Notes under the pieces: generated by a model
Told to the model about the DNA's origin: nothing
The model's database searches: none
What the model saw: the letters and a program-made list of their open reading frames with translations, nothing else
Shown: in pieces, positions 1 to 10,739 of the stretch
How positions within the stretch are numbered: position 1 is the first letter of the stretch
Layout: the number at the start of each line of letters is the position of its first letter
Source of the DNA: Isoetes taiwanensis
Taxonomy: Eukaryota; Streptophyta; Lycopodiopsida; Isoetales; Isoetaceae
Length of the DNA stretch: 64,000 nt
Reading direction: 5' to 3'
Assembly (NCBI GenBank): GCA_021234155.1
Contig: JAJEKV010000054.1
Span: 1,054,001-1,118,000, forward strand
Made by a program: the position numbers and the translations under genes

Positions 1-387
1 GGGCATATTATAATAGTTAGATTTTAATGGCTTGGATTACGTGGTGGAAGTGGATGGTCAAGATGTGAAGAGGGAAAATTGATGGTTGTGATGAGAGGTC
101 GAAAACAATGGTGGGGATTAATAGGTGTAAAGCATAAATAATTTGAGGAGATACTCTCTCCTTCTCTCTTCCCTTCACGGTTCTTCATTGGAGCATGGTG
201 GCAGTGCTTAGGGAGGGGTGTGGCAGCCCCCTCCATATTTGAACTGAAGGTCCCTTGCAAGGGAATGATTTGTATCTGATTTCTGTTAATTGAAGATGAA
301 ATTTTAGTGCAAGTTTTTGATTTCTTGGCTATGGTGTTCAATTAAATTTATATGGGTGTTGGCCTGGCTGGGGAACCAGGTTCAACA
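1..387. repeat. Left LTR, 5' truncated by window edge
   Basis: Direct repeat of 1649-2036, at about 98% identity by eye. It ends ...GGTTCAACA at 387. Confidence 0.8.
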
Positions 388-1595
388 TTATGGCACTCCT
401 GGTGGGACCTGGTCTTTTGATCAGGTTCTTTCTTCCCCATTAGAAGCTTGGTTGCCGATTTATTGAAGCCCAGATGCAGCAAGTATGGTTGAAACGCTTG
501 TGCAGATAACACAGATAATTTTCAAAGCCTGTGGATGGAGCTCTATCTGAAGAAATTTTTTCAGAGGCATTTCGTCCCAATAGCAACTGCAAAAACAAAT
601 TAGTTTTACCTGTTTGTTTAGCGGGGACAAATAGTGAAGATGTCTTGCACATATGTGAGCAGTGCTTATTTGTCATGCAAAATTCTTTGTCAGACATTGT
701 CTTGCTTGATTCTGCCTTCTTTTCGCTGCCTTTTTCTGTCATTTGGCTACAGAGCATCTGCATTGCCAAATCCCACCTTACTGCTCTATGTCTAACCTTT
801 GAATATCTAAGATCTGTCCAAAGCCTTTGCTGACTGTGGCAAATCCATGCGTTTTTCTTTGCATCCTCTTTCGCGGTTCTCTTGAGCAAAATATTGCTTG
901 TGAGCTTTGCCCAGCGATTGGTACAAGCAAATCTCCTAGTGCATCTGCAAGATCCATCAAATCTTATCTGCTCTGCTCTTTTTTCTGTAAATGCCAGACC
1001 CTGCGCCACTTCCATAAAGTCTGCCGATTCTGCTTGTCCCCTTGCCGAAATCTGAGAAAAGCTTGCCACCAAGCTGTCGATCCTTACCAAGCTGTCGATC
1101 CTTAAAACCTAACCATGCCATAGCCGAAAATTGCCTTTTGCTTCAACGCCTTGCAAATCCCTGCCAAAATTCATCTGTTCCTGCATCACCGCCTTCTATA
1201 CTCGGGTTTGCAGCAGGGCCATCGTAACCTAACCCTAAAAAATCAATTCTTCCTTCGACCATTGCCTGACCTTTTCGACCATTGCCCAGACTTCATTGGG
1301 GCACCCCATGGTTTTGCTGTATTATACACAAGTGATATTATTTTATTGACTTTGTTAAAAATTATTACCAAGGAGGGATACTTGCACGTGGACCAGAGCC
1401 ATAGTAGCCAGTGCGGACGATGTAAGCGACCTTCTTGGAATTCTCTTATTGTTATTCACACGTGGTCCAGAGCCAAAGTAGCCAGTGCGGGCGTGTGGGT
1501 GTGCCCAGCTCAATTATATGTACTTCATAATGTATCTTAAGTGCTATACTATGTGTTAGGCCGAGGGGACCGGCCCACTTCTTTTTGGGGCATAA
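388..1595. other. Internal region of the short LTR element
   Basis: No recognisable protein. Two partly overlapping open frames on opposite strands (440-1090 minus, 531-833 plus) resemble nothing I know and look like chance. A repeat of about 33 bp occurs at 1385-1417 and 1459-1491 (both contain AGTAGCCAGTGCGG). A short tandem, AAGCTGTCGATCCTTA, lies near 1072-1104. Confidence 0.5.
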
Positions 1596-2036
1596 TGTTG
1601 AACCACAAATGGTTCAACATGTTTTTGTAGACCATTTGAGCATATTTGGGGCATATTATAATAGTTAGATTTTAATGGCTTGGATTAAGTGGTGGAAGTG
1701 GATGGTCAAGATGTGAAGAGGGAAAATTGATGGTTGTGATGAAGAGGTCGAAAACAATGGTGGGGATTAATAGGTGTAAAGCATAAATAATTTGAGGAGA
1801 TACTCTCTCCTCCTCTCTTCCCTTCACGGTTCTTCATTGGAGCATGGTGGCAGTGCTCAGGGAGGGGTGTGGCAGCCCCCTCCATATTTGAACTGAAGGT
1901 CCCTTGCAAGGGAATGATTTGTATCTGATTTCTGTTAATTGAAGATGAAATTTTAGTGCAAGTTTTTGATTTCTTGGCTATGGTGTTCAATTAACCTTAT
2001 ATGGGTGTTGGCCTGGCTGGGGAACCAGGTTCAACA
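1596..2036. repeat. Right LTR (441 bp) with terminal hairpin
   Basis: Complete LTR. Its first 24 bases form a perfect 10-bp inverted repeat, TGTTGAACCA and TGGTTCAACA, around the 4-base loop CAAA. The terminal TG/CA and the match to 1-387 set the boundaries. Confidence 0.8.
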
Positions 2037-3680
2037 GTTGCATCTGTTTTCTTGTCCTCTTGAGTCTTTCTTTTATCCTCATGGATTTTCTTAGGCTATC
2101 ATAGTATAGTATAGAGCCTATCCAAAGGGTCTACACGGAAAATCTCACGAATGAAAGGGGTTTGCACTTTTTAGGGATAGTTGGATTTTGGAAGCCCACT
2201 TCAAATACGGTGGACGCGATACATAGGTATGGAGGCCCATATCACAAGCTCTAGCTAGGAAATGTAAGGCAAAAAAATTAGCAAAGGAGTTCCAGCAAAA
2301 CGCTTCTGTTTCGAAAGTGGATGCACGAGGCAGAGGAACTTTTTGTTTATGTGAATGAATATTATGCATAACTACGGCGTATGCAAGTTAGAGATTATTT
2401 GAAAGGCCTTGCTTGAGGAAGAATCTGGGTAGGTCAAACATGGAGCAATCAAGGCATTTGTAAGGTGGGTCATGTTGCAAGACTAGACCAGGGTGTATTT
2501 TAAAGCAACTAATTCCTTCACACGCTCCCAACTGTTTTGGTGGTGTTCAAGACTAGCTGACCTCTTTATAATATGACTGCTTCCTGAAGTAAAAACCTCG
2601 ATCAACTCAAGTTTCTACACATTGCAACGACAAACAATTAGTACTGTAGAGACAATAAAATATATAGATATAGAAGAGCATTTTAAAATCCAGATTTTTG
2701 ATGTTTTGGAGGTGGAAGAAATACATTTCAAATGGAGAATAATGAACAATTTGTCCAATCTAGGAAAAATTAGGCTGCTATATCCATAGAGTTGAGATCA
2801 ATATCCATATGACCGCATAGCTGACTAAAAATGACATGCCAATAAAGACGGTTCATTAGTTAGTACAATTTGCTACTCATTACAATGTTCCATGTTTTAC
2901 AGTTCCTTTTTATATTTGTCCATAGGATGCTTCAACAAGGAAAAAGCCAGCATACCTTTACTGAATGGCCAGTTATCAACACACTCTTTCTTGCCTTCAA
3001 TCGTCCCAAAGCTTATCAATGCAGTGAATCATGCTACCTTATATTATTTTGCAAAATGGATGATATTACTAATGGGTGTATTTTCAATTGACATGTTCAA
3101 AAAAACATGTCGCGACACTCGTGCTGGAGAAGTGATGTTCGCCCTTCTTCAGCCCTTTACAAAAAACTTCCCCCTTCTCACACTTCACTCGCCATAACTA
3201 TTCCGGGGAGCGGGAGAATTGGTTGGCCTTCAAGATCAATCAAGGACCTTGATTCACGCCAACTTAGCGATTCTAGAAGTGTAGGTTGATTTCCAAAATG
3301 GAAATTGGAAGAATTAACAAATTTGTGATGCGCAATTGTATTTCTTGCTTGGAGCAAGAAAGTTGTGGTTTCCGATGGAAAAAAGCCTAGCTTCATTGAC
3401 AAAGAATTTAATCAAATTTGATGTCGGTAGATTCTATTCCAGTCTGTATGAATTTGTTCAGCAATCAGAATATTTTTTTCAATTGCTATTCAACATTCTT
3501 AAAGAATTTTACCGAGAACAAAATACTACAAACCCAGTTTCCAGCTTCCTTACCTGCAAGTATAATTCCTCAAATGTAAGGAGGGAATTCGAACCCAATT
3601 CAACACCAGAAAATTTTGAACAAATTTGTGCTATTGTGGTTCTGAAAGATGAAACTTAACTTTGAATTTATTTGATGCAG
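2037..3680. other. Intergenic, no gene recognised
   Basis: AT-rich sequence with short open frames on both strands and no domain I recognise. A plausible 3' splice site (TTTGTCCATAG) near 2917-2927 precedes a short open stretch, but no product can be named. Confidence 0.5.
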
Positions 3681-4340
3681 ATGGTAGTTATTCCATTTCA
3701 TTTTCAAGACATGTTGCTAATGAATTTACACCATCAAATGCATTTCTTGAGGAAGGTGCTGAAAATTGCATGACTTCAAATGCTTCTTGTCGAAATGCAG
3801 CTAAAGATTTCATGCCTTCAAATGTTTTTGATGAAGATGTTGTTGAGCATACCATGGATTTCCATTGTTCGAAAGAAGAAGGTTCGTTTCCTCAAATATT
3901 TTTTTACTTTTACTCTTGTCTTCTATCTAGGTTGACTACATTTAAGAATCTTTGCACTTTTAGACTTGAAGCATCAGAGCTTGAAAGGCAAAATGCTTTA
4001 AACAATCCAAATAACATCTTCTCCAAGAATTTTGACCTTGTTCTTCCGTCTTACTTGTGCATGTTCTGTAAATTGTAAAATTCGTGCATATGATAATACT
4101 ATGCTGCCTTCTTTTTCTACACACTTGATAATTAAGAGTAAATTGGATGATGACTAATTCCTGCTTGAATGAAGGTTATGAGAACATGTCCTGCCAACGT
4201 TCTACCGGTTATGTTCAAAAAACATGATGCTAAGATAAGAAGGATTCAAAGGCAGAAAAAAAAAAAGAAGCAACAACAGATGATCCAGCCTTGCAAACAG
4301 AGGTTTACTTACCTCAAGGAAAAAAAGAAGCTGTCTACAT
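3681..4340 (+). CDS. Putative exons of an unidentified gene
   Basis: A likely exon runs 3681-3881, from an acceptor (TTTATTTGATGCAG) to a possible donor (GAAG/GTTCGT). It encodes an acidic segment with an internal repeat: NEFTPSNAFLEEGAENCM is followed about 28 residues later by KDFMPSNVFDEDVVEHTM. A second open segment near 3963-4070 begins after TTTTAG (LEASELERQNALNNPNNIF). A basic Lys/Gln-rich stretch near 4169-4315 (MFKKHDAKIRRIQRQKKKKK) may be a further exon. I do not recognise the family. The splice junctions are by eye and the phases were not proved, so this could be a captured or decayed gene piece. Confidence 0.3.
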
Positions 4341-5510
4341 CAGATGAGTGACTATACGAAAAAAACCAAGATTAGCTATAGCTGGCTTGATAGTTGTTCC
4401 TCCAGCTAAGGATCTAGTCCTAAACCTCTTTATTGGCATTTGAAGATATCAAGATAGTTCATACTGCACGTAATGGACTCCAAATATTCTGGAAGAGGAG
4501 CCAAGGAGGTCCTATGTGTGCAAGAGGTTATTGGATTGGGGGACATGGGAAATGGTTGTTGTATGCTCTCGGTCCAATGTAATTTATACCATGAGAAAAA
4601 ATGTATCTACACTATAGCTGCATTATTAGGTACAGATACGAGTATCCCTTATGGGACAACAGGTCCAAACTAGGCAATCGTCTATTTTGTGTATCTGTGT
4701 TACTGCTATTCATGTAACATGTTTTGTCTTGGGCCAGCATGTTAACAGAGTCTAATTTTGCTTGGATAGGTCGTGCATCTCTTTGCAGATGGTCGAGCAA
4801 TAGGTAGAGGCATCTTGAAGGAAATGAGGCAATGCCACTTTAAGGATCCCATGGAGCTCTCAGCATTGGAGTTGAGGAAGTGTTTGAGGAGCACCATCCC
4901 CTTCCTTGGCCTACTTCAGAGGCAATGCTTTTAGGAGAAGCCAAAGGATCATTCATTTTGTGGAGGTAAGATGATGTATGTGATTCTAATGCACAAATAC
5001 AGGGACAAGAGGCAGCGGCTAGAGGAGGACAGGGCATCAAAACCACTGACAAGATACACGCTCCTTGAGATGGACTGTGAAGTTTGGCACTTCGGTGACA
5101 CCATCCTTGCAAGAAAGGATTTCTGGAAGATGCAATATGTGATCAGTAGAAGTGTTTGATACTGAGGGTCCCCGGGCCCGAACGTAAAATTTCGATGTCA
5201 TGATTGCCTACAAGTTTCTAAGGCAGGCATGCATAATGATTTTGTCAAAGTAGATGGAGTGAAGGTGTCTGTGATATTAGCAACAACACCAAAGGAGCAA
5301 CCAAACACTGTATCCAGCCAGGGGAATTCGGGGCTTGAGAAGCATCCACAATACTAGAAGCACAAATATACCTTGCATCATCAACCAAAGAAGGTTCTAA
5401 GGCCTCTGAAAGATCGACCGGCTCACAACTAGTGAAGCCATCTTGTACAGAAAGACCGTGTGTGCAAATGAAAATGTTGCGAGAAATTTACTAGGGATTA
5501 AGCTATAAGC
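4341..5510. other. No supported gene
   Basis: Scattered short frames without known motifs. The 3' part may be decayed upstream sequence of the DUF7869-type gene that becomes recognisable at about 5511. Confidence 0.4.
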
Positions 5511-6289
5511 ATGCGAAAGGAATTGATGTCAATGAAATCAAATGACAGGGTTACATTTGTGTATGACATGTTGTGCAACAACATGGAGGGCAAAAGAGTT
5601 CATGGGCTAGCCTTGTAGGACATGACTGTTTGTGACAGAGCTTGGTACCTTGGTCTTGGGATTTCGAAGTTGGAATATCTTAAATGGAAGGCGCATATTC
5701 TATAAGGTGCTAGCAAAGCCGAGCATGTCAACCCAGGCACAATAAAGGCTTGTGCATCGACCTTAGCCCCGGAGGTTGTTTCCTCTATGTTTGTCAAGAA
5801 GAATTGTGAATCCCTACCTCATTGTAGCAGGAGAATGAAGATGACATCCAAGAAAACGTGAGGAAGTTGCCGGCAATGTTTACGAAGGCCTCCATTCTTG
5901 AGGAGGTCAAGGCAGAAGTGATGGGACTGACAGACAAGGTGGTCTCTCTTACAGGATTTCATAAAACATGGAGGCGTAGCTTCAAGGATGTGAGTATAGC
6001 AAAGAAGATTGCATTCTCCAAGTGTGACACATGCGAGATAATATGTAGCATTATAACAGGGGGTTTTTTTTGTGATTTTATACGGCTTTTGGCATGGTTT
6101 TCATATGATTTCATGGGCGTATTGCGCGAGGCATACTAATCAGTATATCTAGAGTGCACTCCCCATTTTTATTGTCTAAATTTCATATCCCCAATGGTTT
6201 ACCCCCTTTTATTTTATTTTTTTTTTTTTACTTTAGGGTTATTTTAGGGTTCGAGGGCCCAGAGATAGAAGCCGAGCATGGTTTTAGCT

Positions 6290-6933
6290 GGGTGATCCGG
6301 TGGAGCTGGTTCTGGTAGCATGATTTTAGGCTAGGTGATCCCGTTAAGCTTTTTGATTGGCATTCTTATGTGTATTTACTGGAGTGTTTGGAAATTATAG
6401 TGGCGACTGGTACTTCGAGCTCCGTCCACCCATGACAAGGCTGTTACATGCATTTCTGGTTGCATGTTATCATCCGTGGAAGCTGTATTCGCATCTTCAT
6501 CTTCTGATGGCACAGTTCGTGTGTGGGACATGTCAATTCCAATGCAGGCTGGAGGTAATTTTTCTGAAGTGCAGGTGTGCTCTTTGGGCTTGCCCAACTA
6601 AAGGGAATTTTGGGTGATCCGGTGGAGCTGGTTCCGGCAGCATGATTTTAGGCTGGGTGATCCTGTTAAGCTTTTTGATTGGCATTCTTATGTGTATTTA
6701 CTGGGGTGTTTGGAAATTATAGTGGCGACTGGTACTTCGAGCTCCGTCCACCCATGACAAGGCTGTTACATGCATTTCTGGTTGCATATTATCATCCGTG
6801 GAAGCCAGTATTAGCATTTTCATCTTCTCGATGGCACGCGTTAGGTGTGGGACATGTCAATTCCAATGCAGTGGAGGTAATTTTTCCTCGCGGTGTGCTC
6901 TTTGGGCTTGCCCAACTAAAGAGAATTTTCCTT
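6290..6933 (+). repeat. 322-bp tandem duplication including one ELP2 exon
   Basis: Copy 1 is 6290-6611 and copy 2 is 6612-6933, with a constant 322-bp offset between exon starts 6401 and 6723. Each unit also contains short repeats of an AGCATGRTTTTAG...GGTGATCC motif. Confidence 0.8.
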
Positions 6934-7380
6934 GCCTAATAAGGCGACTTGCTCATCATACACTTCACCATATCACCAGCCTTTTAACATTTATTGCACC
7001 TTCTTCATAGGCAAATGCCAGGCATCGATTGGACAAACTATTTCCGTTGGATCAAAAGTCATGGTTGCTGATTCCATGGTGCTTCTTCCCAACAAACTGG
7101 ATATTTTGTTGGCTATGGGGGGTTTGGATAACCAAATTCATCTATACATCAAGACTAGTTCTGAGCATCAATTCGTATCAGCGTGAAAATTAAAAGGTCA
7201 TCAAGGATGGGTTCAGGCTGTTGATTTTTCAGAACCTGTAGTAGAGAATGGAATGCAAGCAATATTTTTTGCAAGTTGTTCTCAACATAAACATATTCTT
7301 CTTTGGAGGATCACCCCGAAGCAAGCTGTATTGAGTAATGACAAAGGGTCTAGTTTGAAGGGATACATTACTGGGCCAAT
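6401..7380 (+). pseudogene. ELP2: Captured fragment of Elongator complex protein 2 (WD40)
   Basis: ELP2 is the WD40 scaffold subunit of Elongator, which modifies wobble uridines of tRNAs. An exon at 6401-6554 lies between TTATAG and GAG/GTAATT and reads WRLVLRAPSTHDKAVTCISG, then ASSSSDGTVRVWDM. A second copy of the exon at 6723-6876 carries a frameshift. A downstream exon starting at 7011 after TTCTTCATAG reads LLAMGGLDNQIHLY, KLKGHQGWVQAVDFS and FASCSQHKHILLWRI, the ELP2 blade order. A stop sits just before KLKGH. Only the central WD40 part is present, so this is a non-functional fragment with retained introns, that is, captured at DNA level. The whole lies inside the mobile element at 6041-8223. 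Confidence 0.75.
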
Positions 7381-7797
7381 GTAACAGACCTAAGCTTGAA
7401 CTCAGGGATTGTCCTATTACTGAGGCTGGAATTGCAGCCACAGTTAGATCGTTACAATCGTTGAGATACATATCGGCCAAAGGCTATGAAGCAAGAAATA
7501 CAACTGATTTTCTTGCAATGGGGCCTTATTGGAACATAGAATACCCCCCGAGTTCTTGTAAAAGTTGTGCATATTCTGAAGTTGAAGTGCTCAAGTATTT
7601 ATGTTCATTTCAGAGCTTATACCCATCCATTTAAGTTGCCTTGCAATTCTATAACACCCTATGCATACTTGTGGAGATGTTTGATTATTCCCCACAACAT
7701 ATGTATCCAAGATGGCATTTTTTAAATATACGACAACACATGTGCCATGGCAAAGCACATGGTTTAAGTGCTCTTCTCGACTATATTGTTTTAGGCA

Positions 7798-7908
7798 AGG
7801 CCTTGAAGGGGCCAAATTTTTTTTAATCTAACACAAACCATTACATCTAATGTTTCCAAGTGTGATATAATGTTTGTTTTTTGCCCCGAAGGGGCAAATT
7901 TTTTTTAA
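7798..7908 (+). other. Two GC hairpin plus T-tract modules
   Basis: GCCCC-GAA-GGGGC at 7883-7895 is followed by AAATTTTTTTT. A weaker form (GGCCTTGAAGGGGCC then AAATTTTTTTT) lies at about 7805-7830. The matching module in the other copy at 52295-52320 is GGGCCC-GAA-GGGCCC plus AAA and T10. The stem bases differ but pairing is kept. Confidence 0.5.
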
Positions 7909-7958
7909 AGTTATACATTACACACCTTAAAATTAAATTCCCCCTTAAACCCCCTTTT

Positions 7959-8223
7959 GTTTGGGTGCATATTCACACGGGGGGTGATGTAGGGCAGCGA
8001 GAGCCCCTATAATTATGTTTTGTACGTACAAAATCAACACCATATAGTATGTTACCTGAAATCTTATAGTATTTTTTAAATCTTGTTATACAGTATCATA
8101 ATTTCTATACATCCATACCCCACAAACGAGGAATTTTGTGTACGGTGTAGATTAAGGAATAAGGGGTGAATATGCCTATCCAACAGCTCTCGATGCCCGG
8201 AGTCACCCCCCGTGTGAATATGC
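7959..8223. repeat. Inverted-repeat (foldback) segment at the element's right end
   Basis: Left arm GCATATTCACACGGGGGG and right arm CCCCCCGTGTGAATATGC enclose about 220 bp. The copy at 52416-52692 is homologous with longer arms. The right arm here is cut flush where the DUF7869-type gene resumes. Confidence 0.75.
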
Positions 8224-9575
8224 CATGGAGATTGTACTCCCACAGGTATCCTCGAGACTATGTTTTTATTATTCATAACAAAATGGACCGGGCAAAAACA
8301 ATGGTTCCAAAGCTGCAATGACCTATGAAGTCCCTTTGGAGATTAGACAAGTCAAAGACTTCATTCATTGGCAGGTGCACTCAATCACGACCACAAAAGG
8401 GGATCCTATGGCAATTTTGCTTTGGATATGTGCGACGACTCAAACTTCCACGTAGGTTCCTTGAATAGTATTTTGAAAAGATTAGAATTGCCTCATGAGT
8501 TTGCAGGAGGCCATCTTGCATTGCCTGGTGCATCAGTCCCAAAATGGGCAAAGGCCATGCATGACACCACGACGCTTGCATCCAAGTTGTGACTATCCAA
8601 TAAGAGCATTCCCGTCGACCTGCCTCTATCTGAGAGGCCTTCAATAAAGCCGCTCACTCGAACACTGAGGTTGCAACTAGACAACGCATCTAGATAAAAC
8701 AAGAATAGGTATGTATTCTCATATCTTTCATACCTTGTAGATGTCGGTGTATTTAAAGAGATTGAGTTAGGTTTTATGATGTCTGGCCATACACACGAGG
8801 ATATCGATGCTTTATTTGGTAACTTTTCATTTTTCCTGAGGAAAGCTGAAGTGCTAATCATGCCTGAGTTGCTATATGAATTCCACACGTGCAACCTTAA
8901 TGTGTATATGCCATATCTTGTTGACAAGTTTCCAAATTGGAAGGGTTTCGTAAGGGCGACGAAGAAGATAATGAGTGGTTTTGGAAATACGAAGATGTTA
9001 TATAGCACTCAAGACCTCGGTGAAAGACCTTGGTCAGCTCCAAAACAATGTCCATAAGCATATCCTACATTGGATTGCATGCTCGATAAATGATCGGGGC
9101 AATCTAGAGACGGCCCAATATTCGGCACAATTTACGTCGACAATTGAGTATTGGATGGGGCTCTTGCAGAGAATGGATAACATCACTATCACTGAAGGTG
9201 CTTACGAGGACTTCTAGCTGCGCACTAGGCAAGAACGAGCCGACATACCTGATGTGATAGCAGCGATGGAGCCAATTGCAAGGCATCACTCCTGCCTATG
9301 TTGGTTTGTGGATGGATAAACTCACACTGGAATTCAATCCATTCACGGATTTGAAGAAGGGCATATTTATAATAGCGTGACCTGATGATGTCTTGTGTTC
9401 GATGTGGATAAGGTATGCTACCGAAGAGCCCTAAATGAATGATAAGAAAGACAACCTTGAGACTATCCCAGTGACCTGGTGAGAGCCTGTACCTGTGAGG
9501 AACCAGATATACCAAGCCAATTACGTCAATTGTTGGAAGAAGAGATGGAGGACGATGGCTTCTAGTGACTGCATT

Positions 9576-10739
9576 GAGATAATGTCTTCCAGTCTCACCA
9601 GACATATGGGCAGAAGCGTGAACAGTAGTTGAGGCAACTACAGTTGAAATAGAAACTGGAACAAGTAACTGAGAAGAGGAGAGTGATGGAGCTACTGTCT
9701 CAATTGAGATGGCCCCACTCGTACCATTAGAAGACATGTTGGGCAATACTAAAGGATTGGGGTGCACCGAAGAAAATAAATTCTCATGAGCCGAAAAAGC
9801 ACCCTCGCAAGCCATTTTGTGTGCATCATTTACATTTATTCTGGGAGAATCTGCAACATATTCTTTCCCAATTCCACCATATACTATGTAAGAACTACCA
9901 GACAAATGTTTTGGCGGGCTGTGACTGGATCTTGTCATCTCCACCAAAAGGGGGAGGGGAAGTTACAGAGCTGAGTAGTCCTTCCCAATAGGCCAATCTC
10001 TAAAAAGATCAAGCATCACTAGATGGAGCACTCAAAGAGCTTTCCAACAAGCTCAAACATGCCCAAAACTGCCATCAGATGCAGAAGTTATGGCTAAAAG
10101 AAAACTGCAGCGAAACCCTAGCACCGCCAAAAGAGGGCTAGGACTGTCAAGTGGATTCTTTCTACCAAAACAGAAGAAACACCATACACCAACGGAAAGG
10201 ACATTCGACAAGCTTTCCCGAGTTATGAGCAAGAAGGCCATCAATTTTCAATTGTAGGTGGCTTTCTATATGACTTGAGACTTTTAAGTTATAACTTTAT
10301 AATAGCCATTATTAAGACATGCTCATTTCTGTAAAATGGAGCTGTACATTTTGTATCTATGTAACCCTTCAGCATGTTAATATATGATCTACAAAATTTA
10401 TCAGATTATCTTTTGTACTTATCTTTGAACCAATGTTTTGGTCTACTTGTAAATAATATTGTGCTTTAGAATGCAATTGGGATGGCAAATAAGATTGTAT
10501 TTTAGAATGCAATTAGGATGTAAATAAGACTATGCAATGTAAATGAGATGTACAACATTTAGCGAAGTAAAAAAGAATTGCATTGAATTGGTTATATTTT
10601 TACAATGATAATGGTTAAACTTCCACAAGTTTGCATTCTCCATTCTTTCTTCTTCTTTTCTTTGCACCCTTTGCACTTTTTTCTGTTTGTGATTTGGAGA
10701 ACTGCATCTTGTGCAAAAATTGCAATATTTTGTGGTAAG
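9576..10739. other. No recognised gene
   Basis: A long minus-strand open frame (9225-9947) runs partly antisense to the C-terminal block of the DUF7869-type pseudogene. Its unique Ser/Val-rich part (about 9590-9947) has no motif I recognise. A plus-strand stretch near 10090-10250 (MAKRKLQRNPSTAKRGLGLS) looks coding in composition but is unidentified. Confidence 0.35.

Larger units (their letters stand above)
1..2036. mobile_element. Short non-autonomous LTR retroelement (TRIM/LARD-like)
   Basis: Two direct repeats bound about 1.2 kb of internal sequence. The right LTR is complete (1596-2036). The left LTR is cut by the window start and seen from 1 to 387. They differ by about six substitutions and one single-base indel over 388 aligned bases, so the insertion is fairly young. 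The LTR begins TGTTGAACC and ends GGTTCAACA, a 9-bp inverted terminal pair within the canonical TG...CA. The internal region 388-1595 shows no gag, protease, integrase or RT motif, so any movement would need proteins from elsewhere. The primer binding site could start at 391 (TGGCACTCC), but I cannot assign its tRNA. The left target duplication lies outside the window; the right flank begins GTTGC. Confidence 0.75.
6041..8223 (+). mobile_element. Gene-capturing element, copy 1 (carries ELP2 exons)
   Basis: Inserted inside the DUF7869-type gene. Both ends are shared with the insertion at 49625-52691. The left about 130 bp (from ATATGTAGCA.TATAACAGGGGG to about 6165) matches 49625-49745. The right about 350 bp (from about 7868 to GTGTGAATATGC) matches 52281-52683. 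The interiors are unrelated: this one holds Elongator subunit 2 exons, the other holds methyltransferase exons. No transposase is present. The element class is unresolved, because I see neither a Helitron CTRR end nor long MULE inverted ends. The sequence AATATG occurs at both ends in both copies. Confidence 0.7.
5511..9575 (+). pseudogene. DUF7869-type transposon gene, copy 1, split by an insertion
   Basis: A decayed copy of the protein also seen at 24130-24719 plus 61917-62961. The upstream part shows NDRVTFVYDMLCNN, then FHKTWRRSFKDVSIAKK and FSKCDTCEI, ending at about 6040. After a 2.18-kb insertion it resumes at 8224 with YPRDYVFIIHNKMDRAKT, DDSNFHVGSLNSIL, LQLDNASR (a stop here; NC.GQNK in the other copy), GFMMSGHTHEDIDALFGNF and YMPYLVDKFPNWKGFVRA. 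A C-terminal block at 9310-9570 (GIFIIA.PDDVLCSMWIRYA, then a WW/W.EPV motif) matches the C-terminal block of copy 2 at 62600-62850. Several stops and frameshifts make it a pseudogene. The DN and GHTxEDID motifs are hallmarks of this plant and animal transposon-associated family; an RNase H-like transposase role is inference. Confidence 0.7.

Noticed and set aside
440-1090. 216-codon minus-strand frame inside the short LTR element
   Set aside because: No recognisable motif; it overlaps plus-strand open frames, and the element type normally has no gene.
6041-8223. Helitron assignment of the ELP2-carrying element
   Set aside because: No CTRR end follows a hairpin at the right terminus, and the insertion is not clearly between A and T. 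Left unclassified.
9225-9947. 240-codon minus-strand gene
   Set aside because: Half of it is antisense to the C-terminal block of the DUF7869-type pseudogene, which aligns with the second copy on the plus strand. The rest has no motif.
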